Positions 1 through 7,969 of a DNA stretch of 39,990 bases are shown here, one piece after another. The DNA is from Candidatus Gastranaerophilales bacterium. GTDB taxonomy: Bacteria; Cyanobacteriota; Vampirovibrionia; Gastranaerophilales; Gastranaerophilaceae. Position 1 is the stretch's first letter. Each line of letters begins with the position of its first letter. Under the pieces are notes generated by a model. It was given only the letters and a program-made list of their open reading frames with translations. It ran no database searches and had not been told where the DNA came from. The position numbers and the translations under genes are program-made. Location: NCBI GenBank assembly GCA_944327245.1, contig CALVHD010000016.1:1-39990 (forward strand), in the 5' to 3' direction.

Positions 1-83
1 GCGGCAACTCTGTCGATAAGAGCTTCTAACTGTTCAACAGTTTCAACCAATTCGGTTGTTTTCTTTTCTTCAGTAGCTGTCAT
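1..83 (-). CDS. N-terminal fragment of a minus-strand gene, possibly AdhE
   Basis: Only the first 27 codons lie in the window; the rest is beyond the left edge. The start is the ATG complementary to 81-83, preceded by a clear AAGGAG Shine-Dalgarno sequence about 7 bases away and by a near-consensus promoter at 122-149. The visible peptide begins MTATEEKKTTELVETVEQ and continues with LEALIDRVAA, an acidic helical start. The pattern 'EL...LEALIDRVAAA' resembles the opening of bifunctional aldehyde/alcohol dehydrogenase AdhE, where a helix with 'ELDALVERVKAAQ'-like spacing precedes the aldehyde dehydrogenase domain. With so few residues this assignment is only a suggestion. That a gene starts here is well supported by the promoter and ribosome binding site. 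Confidence 0.7.
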   Translation of the reverse strand, partial: MTATEEKKTTELVETVEQLEALIDRVA

Positions 84-121
84 TTTATATTCTCCTTTTC
101 GTGAAAAAAATCTCTATTTAG

Positions 122-149
122 ATTCTACACCAAAATTAACAAATGTCAA
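122..149 (-). promoter_or_regulatory. Sigma70-type promoter for the left-edge gene
   Basis: Read on the minus strand, TTGACA (144-149) is followed by 16 bases and TAGAAT (122-127). The -35 box is perfect and the -10 box has one mismatch. Predicted transcription start is near 115, giving an untranslated leader of roughly 30 bases with the AAGGAG site just before the ATG at 83. Confidence 0.75.
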
Positions 150-200
150 TAATACACTATTAATTTTTATGAACAAATAGCAACTTTTTTTAATTTGGTG

Positions 201-222
201 TGTTATAATAAACAAAAGGAGG
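201..222 (+). promoter_or_regulatory. Extended -10 promoter and ribosome binding site for the 228-533 gene
   Basis: TGTTATAAT at 201-209 is a perfect extended -10 element (TGn followed by TATAAT). No good -35 box is seen, which is normal for extended -10 promoters. The expected RNA start is near 216, and AAAGGAGG at 215-222 follows at once. An upstream ATG at 195 would lie before the RNA start, so the ATG at 228 is the right start. Confidence 0.65.
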
Positions 223-227
223 TGTGT

Positions 228-533
228 ATGCCCAGAATATGGTCTATAGGTCAAATTGACAATTCTAAAAATAAACATATATCTTATGTTGCAAAAAGTA
301 CAGCCGCTAGCGCAGGGCTTGGTGCAGCAGTACAAGGCGTATATGATTTAGGCTATTACGTAAAAAACCACAAAGAACTTGCAGGCAAGAATTATTTAAA
401 AACAATTCCAAATACAATTGCCAGCTCTGCACTTTATTCTGCTCTTTTAGGTTTTGCTCTTTCGGCAACATTCCTTCTTGTTGACAAAATTAAAAATAAT
501 AAAAAACCACAAAATCAAATTAATCAAAATTAA
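228..533 (+). CDS. Small two-helix membrane protein of unknown function
   Basis: A protein of 101 residues. The start at 228 is chosen because AAAGGAGG lies 5 bases upstream and the predicted promoter excludes the earlier in-frame ATG at 195. Two hydrophobic stretches, roughly residues 22-45 (Ala/Gly rich) and 63-86, suggest a helical hairpin in the inner membrane with a Lys/Asn-rich tail at the C-terminus. There is no signal peptide, no cysteine and no known motif. It is divergent from the left-edge gene and is followed by a GC-rich hairpin. I do not recognise the family. The small-Ala/Gly helix pattern resembles short phage- or toxin-like membrane proteins as well as many lineage-specific envelope proteins, so no function is proposed. 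Confidence 0.75.
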   Translation: MPRIWSIGQIDNSKNKHISYVAKSTAASAGLGAAVQGVYDLGYYVKNHKELAGKNYLKTIPNTIASSALYSALLGFALSATFLLVDKIKNNKKPQNQINQN

Positions 534-536
534 ACA

Positions 537-559
537 AGCGGTTGCGATAAGCAACCGCT
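537..559 (+). terminator. GC-rich hairpin after the small membrane protein gene
   Basis: A perfect 9-bp stem (AGCGGTTGC with GCAACCGCT) closes a 5-base loop just after the stop codon at 533. No run of T follows, so it is at best a weak intrinsic terminator. It may instead stabilise the 3' end or partly separate this gene from the TOPRIM gene at 574. Confidence 0.5.
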
Positions 560-573
560 ATTAAATACAGTTT

Positions 574-1533
574 ATGAAGTTTAAAAAAATACCACAGGAG
601 TACTTTACAACAATATTAGACCGACTAACTCGATTTGAACCGGCTTATATACGCTATAAGCGAGTTTTTGATGATATAATCAACAAGTTTTGTCTGGATA
701 TTAATACTAAAAACATCAAACATGATGACAAAATAAAAATTGTTGAAGAAATATTCAACTCCTCTTTAAAAAAAGTAAATAACGATTTTTACGTAAATGA
801 TGTGCTTACTAAAATTGAAGACAAGTGTTTTATTGAAAGTGATGTATCTTATCAATATCTATCGAGCCGATTGAATATTTCCTCAATGTTAGATGAAATT
901 TCAGACAACAATATTCGTTCTAAAAATTTATATTGGATTAAAAAAATTAATTCAAATAAAGAGGATATAATTTCACTAAGAAATAAATATAATCTCTTAT
1001 ATCCTATTGAAAAAATATTGCTTTGCGAAGGGCAAACTGAATTTACACTTTTAAATTCTTTATTTAGTTTATTTGATATAAATTTAGATAAAACAGGAAT
1101 ACTGGTCATTCCGGCTGGCGGAAAAAACCAAGTTGCTAGAAAATATTACTCTATGATTGAATATGTCAAACTACCCTTTTTTATACTTTTAGACAAAGAT
1201 GCTTCATTGGTAAGCAATTTAATCCAAACAAAATTACGGAAAAAAGATAAATTATATCTGCTTAAAAGCGGAGAATTTGAAGATTTAATACCCAAAAATA
1301 CACTATTGAAGGCAGTTAATCATATCCACAAAAATGAATACAACTGTAATTTTGATGATTTTACAAACGGACAATCAATGGTTGTAAACCTTGAAAATAT
1401 ATATAAAAAATATGGCTTTGGAGAATTTAAAAAAGCACAATTTGCACTAGAATTAAAGAATTTTATTGATAATTATTCAACCAAAGAAGACTTTATGGAC
1501 TCAGAAATTCAAACAATTGTCAAAAATCTCTAA
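574..1533 (+). CDS. Standalone TOPRIM-domain protein, OLD-nuclease-like
   Basis: A protein of 319 residues. Residues 1-140 are helical, charged and unrecognised. Residues 146-240 carry the hallmarks of a TOPRIM fold: a hydrophobic strand ending in CEGQTE (residues 151-156, conserved metal-binding Glu), a small-residue PAGGKN turn (180-185), a strand ending in DKD (207-209, the paired Asp motif) and GEFEDLIP (233-240). That last motif matches the 'G..ED.LP' segment seen after the Asp motif in OLD-family nucleases. OLD proteins normally carry an SMC/ABC-type ATPase before TOPRIM. No Walker A or signature motif exists here or in the neighbouring genes, so this is a lone TOPRIM protein. It could act as a metal-dependent nuclease or nucleotidyl transferase; the target is unknown. 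No clear ribosome binding site precedes the ATG. Confidence 0.75.
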   Translation: MKFKKIPQEYFTTILDRLTRFEPAYIRYKRVFDDIINKFCLDINTKNIKHDDKIKIVEEIFNSSLKKVNNDFYVNDVLTKIEDKCFIESDVSYQYLSSRLNISSMLDEISDNNIRSKNLYWIKKINSNKEDIISLRNKYNLLYPIEKILLCEGQTEFTLLNSLFSLFDINLDKTGILVIPAGGKNQVARKYYSMIEYVKLPFFILLDKDASLVSNLIQTKLRKKDKLYLLKSGEFEDLIPKNTLLKAVNHIHKNEYNCNFDDFTNGQSMVVNLENIYKKYGFGEFKKAQFALELKNFIDNYSTKEDFMDSEIQTIVKNL

Positions 1534-1551
1534 AATTATTAAAATATAAAT

Positions 1552-2424
1552 ATGGATAAGATATTAGTTTCAAATACAGGTGGAATTTTAAGCTCAAATC
1601 TCATCGACATGTTGCTAAAAAACGATGAAAATATTATATATGCACCAAATATCAACAAAGGGGATAAATTTGCCAATTTATGCTCATTATTAAAAAATGA
1701 ACGCTTCAACTTAGTAGATGAAAATATATCGAGCATAAATTTGCCGTTTGTTGATTATATATATTTTCTTGATTGCTGTGATAATGAATTTTATTTTGAA
1801 GATAAATACAGATACAATCTTGAACTAATACAAAAAATTAAAAATATACTTGAATTTACAACAAAAACTGGCTCTAAACTGCTTATTGCACTGCCATTTT
1901 GCGATTATCAAAATACAAATAAGGAACTCTTTGAATATTACGATTTAATAAAGTTTTTAACCGGTCTTGTTTTATATTATGCAAACAAATATAAAACAAA
2001 TATCCAAATAGTCAGATTATGTAATTACTATGGGTTTTATACCTCAAAAAATTCCCCAAACTTTATAATAAGAATGATTTTTTCTGCATTAAATAATGAA
2101 GATATAACTATTGAAAATAAAAAAATGCATCTGTGCTATTCAAAGGATATAGCTATTGCTTTAGTTAAAATTATGCATAACATCACTGATGACATAATTG
2201 ATATATCTTCTGCCAACTTCTTTTATGATAAGGAAATAGCAGATTTTATAATTAATTACACAAAGTCAAAATCCAAAATCATTTACAAAAATAATATTCT
2301 AAGCATACCAAACTACGAAACAGAACTATCATATATTAAAAATCACGACATAAATCTTACTACGCCTATAAACGAGGGTTTAAGTAAAACAATCGATTTT
2401 ATAAAACTTGTCTATTTTACGTAA
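1552..2424 (+). CDS. Divergent NAD-dependent epimerase/dehydratase-like protein (extended SDR)
   Basis: A protein of 290 residues with the layout of an extended short-chain dehydrogenase acting on nucleotide sugars. The N-terminus (ILVSNTGGILSSNLIDMLL) lines up with the Rossmann glycine motif, usually TGGxGFIGSxL. Here one position is missing and the last glycine is serine. Near residue 130 the catalytic YxxxK survives as YDLIK, followed after the usual spacing by the 'R.CNYYG' segment that matches 'R..N.YGP' of the family. The upstream Ser/Thr position of the triad is not obvious. It follows the TOPRIM gene by 18 bases and probably shares its transcript. It may be a sugar-nucleotide enzyme or a non-catalytic relative; substrate unknown. 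The gene is very rich in A+T (Asn, Lys, Ile). It ends in a TTTTACGTAAAA palindrome (2415-2426) beside the nadC stop. Confidence 0.7.
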   Translation: MDKILVSNTGGILSSNLIDMLLKNDENIIYAPNINKGDKFANLCSLLKNERFNLVDENISSINLPFVDYIYFLDCCDNEFYFEDKYRYNLELIQKIKNILEFTTKTGSKLLIALPFCDYQNTNKELFEYYDLIKFLTGLVLYYANKYKTNIQIVRLCNYYGFYTSKNSPNFIIRMIFSALNNEDITIENKKMHLCYSKDIAIALVKIMHNITDDIIDISSANFFYDKEIADFIINYTKSKSKIIYKNNILSIPNYETELSYIKNHDINLTTPINEGLSKTIDFIKLVYFT

Positions 2425-2428
2425 AAAC

Positions 2429-3292
2429 TTAATTTTTTATATAATCAAATGCCAAATCCAAAGTAGGCGCTTTTGTGACAATTGCACTTGTAGAAATTAT
2501 ATCCACACCTGTTTTTGCAATTTCTTCAACATTATCTAATGTAACACACCCTGAAGCTTCAACAATAGCTTGCTTGTTAACAATTTTGACACATTCTGAC
2601 ATCAATTCAAGCGGCATATTATCAAGCATTATAATATCAACATTATTTGCTAAGGCTTCGATAACTTGCTCTTTAGTATCACATTCAACTTCAATTTTAT
2701 GCGCATGAGAAATAACACTTCTTACTGCATCAACAGCATTTGTTATTGAACCTCCCAAAAGAGCAATATGATTATCTTTTAACATTACACAATCAGACAA
2801 ATTAAACCTGTGAACAAAATTACCGCCGACTTTAACTGCATACTTTTCAAATAATCGGAAATTCGGAGTATTTTTTCTTGTATCCACAACTTTTGCACCG
2901 TATTTTTGTGCTTTATTTTGAAATTTCCTTGTATATGTAGCAATTCCGGACATTTTTTGTACAAAATTTAGTGCAAGACGTTCACCGGTTAATATAAATC
3001 GTGCATCACCTGTTATTCGTGCAATTTTATCACCTTTTTTTATTTCATCACCGTCATTAAAATAAAATTGAATTTGCACTTTATCATCACACAATATTTT
3101 AAAAACTCTGTTAAATACATCTTTACCGCACAATACACCATCGCCTCTGGTTGTTAAATACAATTCAAAAGAAGGATTAACTAAATTTGCACAAACAGAA
3201 TCAGTTGTAATATCACCGTAATACATATCTTCTTTAAGTGCAGATGTAATAAAATCATCTATTGCAAAATTATTTAACCAATATTGTTTCAT
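2429..3292 (-). CDS. nadC: Nicotinate-nucleotide pyrophosphorylase (quinolinate phosphoribosyltransferase)
   Basis: It converts quinolinate and PRPP to nicotinate mononucleotide, CO2 and pyrophosphate, the third step of de novo NAD synthesis, in the cytoplasm. Family motifs are intact: YGDITTD near the N-terminus, QKMSGIATYTR, DTRKNTPNFR with EKYAVKVGGNFVHR, and KDNHI. The expected length (about 287 residues) is met by starting at the ATG complementary to 3290-3292, which has an AAGGAA site upstream; longer readings run well back into nadB without homology. The gene overlaps the end of nadB by 23 bases, so the two are probably translationally coupled. nadA (quinolinate synthase) is not in the window. 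The tail faces the SDR gene with only 4 bases between stops. Confidence 0.96.
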   Translation of the reverse strand: MKQYWLNNFAIDDFITSALKEDMYYGDITTDSVCANLVNPSFELYLTTRGDGVLCGKDVFNRVFKILCDDKVQIQFYFNDGDEIKKGDKIARITGDARFILTGERLALNFVQKMSGIATYTRKFQNKAQKYGAKVVDTRKNTPNFRLFEKYAVKVGGNFVHRFNLSDCVMLKDNHIALLGGSITNAVDAVRSVISHAHKIEVECDTKEQVIEALANNVDIIMLDNMPLELMSECVKIVNKQAIVEASGCVTLDNVEEIAKTGVDIISTSAIVTKAPTLDLAFDYIKN

Positions 3293-4889
3293 ATTTTCCT
3301 TTTCTTTCTTGATTGTTAACAACTTTTTTAGGCGCATCATCACGATAATGTGCACCTATTGAATCTTTTCTGTTAAGTGCTGCAAGGGTAATTAGTTTAG
3401 CTACACATATAGCATTTTGTAATTCGTATTTAAGTCTTGAATTTGATGCATGCAATTCACTAAGCTTTAAGTCCAAATCATCAATTATTTTAAGCGCATT
3501 ATCAAGGGATTTTTTATTTCTGACAATACCTACATTATCACTCATAGTATTTTTTAATTGATTAAACATAGATTGTATTTCATCTGTTTCATCCAAACTT
3601 TCAGCATCAATTGCAATGTATTTGTCAATTATATTCATTATTTTTTCGCTGTGTTTTTTTGGAGGTGCAACTTGATTTTTTATTAATTCATCAGCCAAAG
3701 AATCTGCAAAAACTGCACATTCCAGCAAGGAATTAGAAGCCAATCTATTTGCGCCATGCAAGCCTGTAGAAGCACACTCGCCGATAGCATACAAATTATT
3801 TAACGATGTTTTAGATGATAAATCGGTTTTTATACCGCCCATAAAATAATGCTCGGATGGTACAACCGGAATTAATCCGTTTTCAAAATCTATATTATTA
3901 TCATGACAAAGTTTTGTTATTGTAGGAAATCTTGTTTTGAATTTTTGAATTCCGATTTGCGAAATATCAAGATAAACATAATCAGAATTTGTATTAATCA
4001 TTTCTTGTCTTATCGCCCTTGCAACAACATCTCTGGGGGCAAGATCAGCAAGATAATGGTAATTCTTTGCAAAATATTCACCATCAACATTGACCAATTT
4101 AGCACCCTCTCCACGAACAGACTCAGAAACAAGAGGCGAAGTTTTTTTATCTTTTACATATAGCGCAGTAGGATGAAATTGAACAAACTCCATATCGCTG
4201 AGCAGTGCACCTGCTTTATATGCAAGGGCAATTCCGTCAGCAGTTGATTCAGCAGGATTTGTAGTGTTTTTATAAATTTGACCTATTCCGCCTGTTGCGA
4301 TAACAATATTGCTTGAATAAATTACTTCGTAAGTGTCATTTGCCCAATTGTAAACAATAACACCTTTTGCGGAATTGTCATCATCAATCAACAGCTCAAT
4401 CGCCATTGTGTTATCATATAAATCAACATTATTTGCTTTTTCTAATTGCTCACATAGCGCCTGTTCGATAACTCTTCCTGTGGAATCACCGTTAGCATGT
4501 AAAATTCTAGGGCAGCTATGAGCTCCCTCAAGTGTAAAATTGAGCTGATTTTTAGAATTTTCATCAAATTTAACACCAAAGTTAATTAAATCCTGTGTTA
4601 TTTTAGATGACTGTCTTGATACAAATTGTACCGTAGAAATATTATTTAATCCGCAGCCTGCATTTATTGTATCTTTAATATGAGATTCTATTGAATCTTT
4701 CAAATTTATCTCAGGAATTACACTAACAATGCCGCCTTGTGCCAAAGATGAAGACCCTGAAAATAATTTATCCTTGGTAACAATTAAAATACCGTCATTT
4801 AATTCTTTACTTAAAGCTAACTTATTTGCAAGAAATAAGCCGCTTATTCCGCTACCGATTATTACTACGCTATATTTTGAATACTTCAT
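3270..4889 (-). CDS. nadB: L-aspartate oxidase
   Basis: FAD enzyme that oxidises aspartate to iminoaspartate, first step of bacterial de novo NAD synthesis; under anaerobiosis it can use fumarate as acceptor. Visible features are the dinucleotide-binding GSGISG at residues 12-17, the SSSLAQGGI segment that contacts FAD, the HPTAL segment, EHYFMGGIKTD and the HGANRLASNSLLE region near the flavin ring and substrate arginine. A helical C-terminal domain typical of the fumarate reductase/aspartate oxidase family follows. The protein is about 539 residues, normal for NadB. The ATG at 4889 is preferred over a TTG at 4898 because GAGG lies 10 bases before the ATG but only 1 base before the TTG. It is the first gene of a nadB-nadC pair and is divergent from gpmI. 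Confidence 0.96.
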   Translation of the reverse strand: MKYSKYSVVIIGSGISGLFLANKLALSKELNDGILIVTKDKLFSGSSSLAQGGIVSVIPEINLKDSIESHIKDTINAGCGLNNISTVQFVSRQSSKITQDLINFGVKFDENSKNQLNFTLEGAHSCPRILHANGDSTGRVIEQALCEQLEKANNVDLYDNTMAIELLIDDDNSAKGVIVYNWANDTYEVIYSSNIVIATGGIGQIYKNTTNPAESTADGIALAYKAGALLSDMEFVQFHPTALYVKDKKTSPLVSESVRGEGAKLVNVDGEYFAKNYHYLADLAPRDVVARAIRQEMINTNSDYVYLDISQIGIQKFKTRFPTITKLCHDNNIDFENGLIPVVPSEHYFMGGIKTDLSSKTSLNNLYAIGECASTGLHGANRLASNSLLECAVFADSLADELIKNQVAPPKKHSEKIMNIIDKYIAIDAESLDETDEIQSMFNQLKNTMSDNVGIVRNKKSLDNALKIIDDLDLKLSELHASNSRLKYELQNAICVAKLITLAALNRKDSIGAHYRDDAPKKVVNNQERKGKYETILVK

Positions 4890-4951
4890 TATTATCAAAC
4901 CTCATCTTAATTAAATATATTAATATAAACATAAATTAAATAAAATCCATC

Positions 4952-4980
4952 TTGTTAGTGATTATTTTTCTTGATAAAAT
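4952..4980 (+). promoter_or_regulatory. Candidate promoter for gpmI
   Basis: TTGTTA (4952-4957), 17 bases, then TAAAAT (4975-4980). Each box has mismatches but the spacing is ideal. The RNA start would be near 4987, leaving a short leader that contains GAGG (5003-5006) before the ATG at 5012. Confidence 0.5.
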
Positions 4981-5011
4981 GTGTTAGTAAAAAAAATATT
5001 ATGAGGTTATT

Positions 5012-6550
5012 ATGACTACTAGTAAAAAACGAGCATTATTATGCATTTTAGACGGATGGGGTATTTCCAAAGATACAAAATATAATGCTGTATATAGCGC
5101 AGATACTCCTAATTTTGACAAATATTTTAATCAAATGCCTTCAACAACAATCCATGCCGACGGGCTGCATGTGGGATTACCTGAAGGACAAATGGGAAAT
5201 TCCGAAGTTGGACACTTGAACATTGGCGCAGGCCGCATTGTATATCAGGAATTAACACGAATAAATAAAGCAATTGACGACGGCGACTTTTTCAAAAATG
5301 AAGAATTTTTAAACGCTATAAATCATGTTAAGAAAAACAATTCAGCAATGCATATTTATGGTTTGGTTTCTCCAGGCGGCGTACACAGTTCAATGAAACA
5401 TCTTAATGCATTGATTGAATTGATGGCAAATAACGGCTTAAAAGAAGTTTATGTTCATGCTTTTCTTGATGGCAGAGATACTCCGCCTTCATCTGCTGTT
5501 GAATATTTGGCACAAACTGAAGAAGTTTTAAAGAAACATAATTTACCTCAAATTGCTTCAATAATTGGCAGATATTGGGCAATGGACAGAGATAAAAGAT
5601 GGGATAGAGTAGAAAAAGCTTATGATTGTTTAACTCTAGGAACAGGTAATAATGAAGAAAATTCACACGCTGCCATCGAAAATTCATATAAAAACAACAT
5701 AACTGATGAATTTGTTGAACCTACCGTAATTTCAAAAAGAAGAATAGACGATAACGACGCTGTTATTTTCTTCAATTACAGACCCGATAGAGCTCGCGAA
5801 ATAACAAGAGCATTTAATGATGTAAATTTTGACGGATTTAACAGAAAAAAAGTAGTAAAAAATCTTTATTATGTTTGTATGACTCAATATGACGAAACAT
5901 TTGATGTTCCTGTTGCTTTTAAACCGCAAACACTGGTAAATATCTTAGGTGATGTACTAGATGAAAACAATGTTAAACAATTTAGAACGGCAGAAACAGA
6001 AAAATATGCCCATATCACATTTTTCTTTAATGGCGGAGTAGAAAAATCAGGAAAGCTTGAAACAAGAGCTTTAGTTAATTCGCCAAAAGTGGCAACATAT
6101 GACCTAAAACCCGAAATGAGCGCATATGAAGTTTGCGATAATGTATTAAAAGCAATAGACAATCCGGAATACGGCTTTATATTGGTAAATTTTGCAAATC
6201 CCGATATGGTTGGGCACACAGGCGTTATGGATGCAGCAATAAAAGCTTGTCATGCAGTAGATGAATGTGTCGGAAAGATTGCTCAAAAGGCACTGGAAAA
6301 TGATATAACAATGATAATTACAGCTGACCATGGAAATGCAGAATGGATGTACAATGAAAAAACCCATGCTCCGCAAACAGCACATACAACAAACGTTGTT
6401 CCGTTTATTGTTGTTTCAAATGAAAAATATGAACTAAACAACGATGGTGCACTTTGTGATATTGCACCAACAATCTTAGACATATTAAACATCAAAAAAC
6501 CGGCAGAAATGACAGGTCACTCTATGATAAAACAGATGGCTGTTAAATAA
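5012..6550 (+). CDS. gpmI: 2,3-bisphosphoglycerate-independent phosphoglycerate mutase
   Basis: Interconverts 3- and 2-phosphoglycerate in glycolysis and gluconeogenesis, in the cytoplasm, using two Mn ions and a phosphoserine intermediate. At 512 residues it has the usual length. All signatures are present: LDGWG with the first metal aspartate (Asp14), GNSEVGHLNIGAGR with the catalytic serine at 64, the FLDGRDTPP and GRYWAMDRDKRWDR segments of the transferase domain, FNYRPDRARE, TAETEKYAHITFFFNGG, NPDMVGHTG and ADHGNAE metal ligands at the C-terminus. GAGG sits 5 bases before the ATG. The gene stands alone between divergent nadB and convergent lgt, and ends in a strong hairpin shared with lgt. 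Confidence 0.98.
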   Translation: MTTSKKRALLCILDGWGISKDTKYNAVYSADTPNFDKYFNQMPSTTIHADGLHVGLPEGQMGNSEVGHLNIGAGRIVYQELTRINKAIDDGDFFKNEEFLNAINHVKKNNSAMHIYGLVSPGGVHSSMKHLNALIELMANNGLKEVYVHAFLDGRDTPPSSAVEYLAQTEEVLKKHNLPQIASIIGRYWAMDRDKRWDRVEKAYDCLTLGTGNNEENSHAAIENSYKNNITDEFVEPTVISKRRIDDNDAVIFFNYRPDRAREITRAFNDVNFDGFNRKKVVKNLYYVCMTQYDETFDVPVAFKPQTLVNILGDVLDENNVKQFRTAETEKYAHITFFFNGGVEKSGKLETRALVNSPKVATYDLKPEMSAYEVCDNVLKAIDNPEYGFILVNFANPDMVGHTGVMDAAIKACHAVDECVGKIAQKALENDITMIITADHGNAEWMYNEKTHAPQTAHTTNVVPFIVVSNEKYELNNDGALCDIAPTILDILNIKKPAEMTGHSMIKQMAVK

Positions 6551-6558
6551 ACATTTTA

Positions 6559-6593
6559 AAACCGAAAGATTTAAAAGTCTTTCGGTTTTTTTT
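6559..6593. terminator. Bidirectional terminator shared by gpmI and lgt
   Basis: An 11-bp perfect stem (AAACCGAAAGA at 6559-6569 with its complement at 6578-6588) and an 8-base loop, followed by T8 on the plus strand. On the minus strand the stem is followed by TTTAAAATG, a weaker tract. The lgt stop codon (6571-6573) lies inside the loop, so one arm is also lgt coding sequence. Confidence 0.9.
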
Positions 6594-7383
6594 GAATAAA
6601 ATATATATTTAACAACAAAATCAAGCCAAAAAAGAAAACAATAATGCAAATTAACGATGCAACATGAAAACCAAAAATATTTAAAACACTGTCTAAACGA
6701 ATTTTTTCTACTAAAAACCTTATTAAAGAATAAAATATCAAATATAAAGAAAATAGCGTTCCACTCTTAATATTTTTAAACTTCAAAAAGATAAACATTA
6801 AAACAAAAAACAATATTAAATTCAATATACCTTCATACAAAAAAGTAGGATGGAAAAAATCAAAACCTTTAAATTCCAAAGGACGATATGAATAATCAAC
6901 ATATAGTTTCAAAAAACCATTTGCAGGACAACCAAACGCTTCTTGATTAAAATAATTTCCCCACCTGCCGATTGATTGACACAAAGGCATTCCGACAGCT
7001 AAACAATCACAAAAACCCAAAAAAGAAATTTTGCTTTTTTTACAATAAAAAAACAAAAAAATTATTGCAAAAATAATTGCGCCAAATATCGAAATACCGC
7101 CATGGTTTATTAAAATCATTTCAAAAGGATTTTTTAAATAAAAATCTAAATCACCAAGAATATAAAATATCCTTGCGCCTAATAATGAAAATAAAACAAT
7201 ATAAGGCGACACATCTATAAAATTTTGAGCACACGCAGTATTGAATTTCTTTTTTAATAAGAAAAAAGAAATAGCAATGCCCAAAAATATAGCACAAGTC
7301 ATAAATAAACCGTAATATTTAACAGGATATCCAAAAATATAAAATGCAATAGAGCTTGGTGGTGAATTTATTATATAATGCAT
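6571..7383 (-). CDS. lgt: Prolipoprotein diacylglyceryl transferase
   Basis: Inner-membrane enzyme that moves diacylglycerol from phosphatidylglycerol to the lipobox cysteine of prolipoproteins, the first step of lipoprotein maturation. The protein is 270 residues with about seven hydrophobic segments. It shows the family pattern: KYYGLF near residue 22, ARIFYI at 70-75, NHGGISIFGA at 93-102, and the signature GRWGNYFNQEAFG at 139-151 with the essential arginine at 140. HPTFLYEG follows and an RFLVEKIR-like segment lies near the C-terminus. It starts 2 bases after the stop of a TPR lipoprotein gene, so enzyme and likely substrate share a transcript. The last codons run into the shared terminator. 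Confidence 0.97.
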   Translation of the reverse strand: MHYIINSPPSSIAFYIFGYPVKYYGLFMTCAIFLGIAISFFLLKKKFNTACAQNFIDVSPYIVLFSLLGARIFYILGDLDFYLKNPFEMILINHGGISIFGAIIFAIIFLFFYCKKSKISFLGFCDCLAVGMPLCQSIGRWGNYFNQEAFGCPANGFLKLYVDYSYRPLEFKGFDFFHPTFLYEGILNLILFFVLMFIFLKFKNIKSGTLFSLYLIFYSLIRFLVEKIRLDSVLNIFGFHVASLICIIVFFFGLILLLNIYFIQKKPKDF

Positions 7384-7385
7384 AA

Positions 7386-7958
7386 CTACATAGACTTCAC
7401 TTGCTTATATTTTGCTCTCATTTCTTGCAACTTTTCATCATTTTGAAGAATTAATCTTTGAACTTCTGACACATCATCAGCGGCAGGAACAAATTCTGTA
7501 TATTTTTTATAGTTATCATTTGCTTTTTGCAGATAATCAATAAACTTCAGACCCATCTTTAAATTTTCAACAGGATCAGAATAAGTAATTTCTTCAATTT
7601 CGCCATCTTCGTTTGTTTTCTCAAATATATTGTGTGCAGCGCAATCATAAGCTACACCCAATGTATAATTAATTGCCGGTTCATTTTTTATTAATTTATT
7701 TGCAGCCTCTGCTTGCTGAATTGCTTTTTCGCACTCATTTACTCTAACATATGCAACAGCAAGATTATATCTTGATTCATATACATCAGGGTCTAAATCA
7801 ATAGAAGACTCCAACCTTGAAATTGCACTTTTTGCATCGCCATCATCAAGATATTTTGCAGCAATTTCATTTAATTCTTGAACAGCAAGAGTATGTATAC
7901 AAGCACTTGTTGACATAGCAAAAAATAAAAGTGTTACAAAAGCCAATAATTTTCTCAT
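7386..7958 (-). CDS. TPR-containing lipoprotein
   Basis: A protein of 190 residues. Residues 1-19 are a lipoprotein signal (MRKL, a hydrophobic core, then STSAC with the modified cysteine at 20). The -3 position is threonine rather than the usual leucine, so the lipobox is acceptable but not ideal. Residues 26-100 form two to three TPR motifs (for example KYLDDGDAKSAISRLESS followed by YNLAVAYVR), then a variable acidic stretch and a C-terminal helix rich in charge. TPR lipoproteins of this type assist outer-membrane or pilus assembly in other bacteria, but the sequence does not say which partner it has here. It is transcribed together with lgt. The ribosome binding site is weak. Confidence 0.85.
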   Translation of the reverse strand: MRKLLAFVTLLFFAMSTSACIHTLAVQELNEIAAKYLDDGDAKSAISRLESSIDLDPDVYESRYNLAVAYVRVNECEKAIQQAEAANKLIKNEPAINYTLGVAYDCAAHNIFEKTNEDGEIEEITYSDPVENLKMGLKFIDYLQKANDNYKKYTEFVPAADDVSEVQRLILQNDEKLQEMRAKYKQVKSM

Positions 7959-7969
7959 ATTTTTTCTTT

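Noticed and set aside
2415-2426. TTTTACGTAAAA palindrome at the SDR/nadC junction as a terminator
   Set aside because: It has no loop and little GC, so a stable RNA hairpin is unlikely; probably chance in AT-rich DNA.
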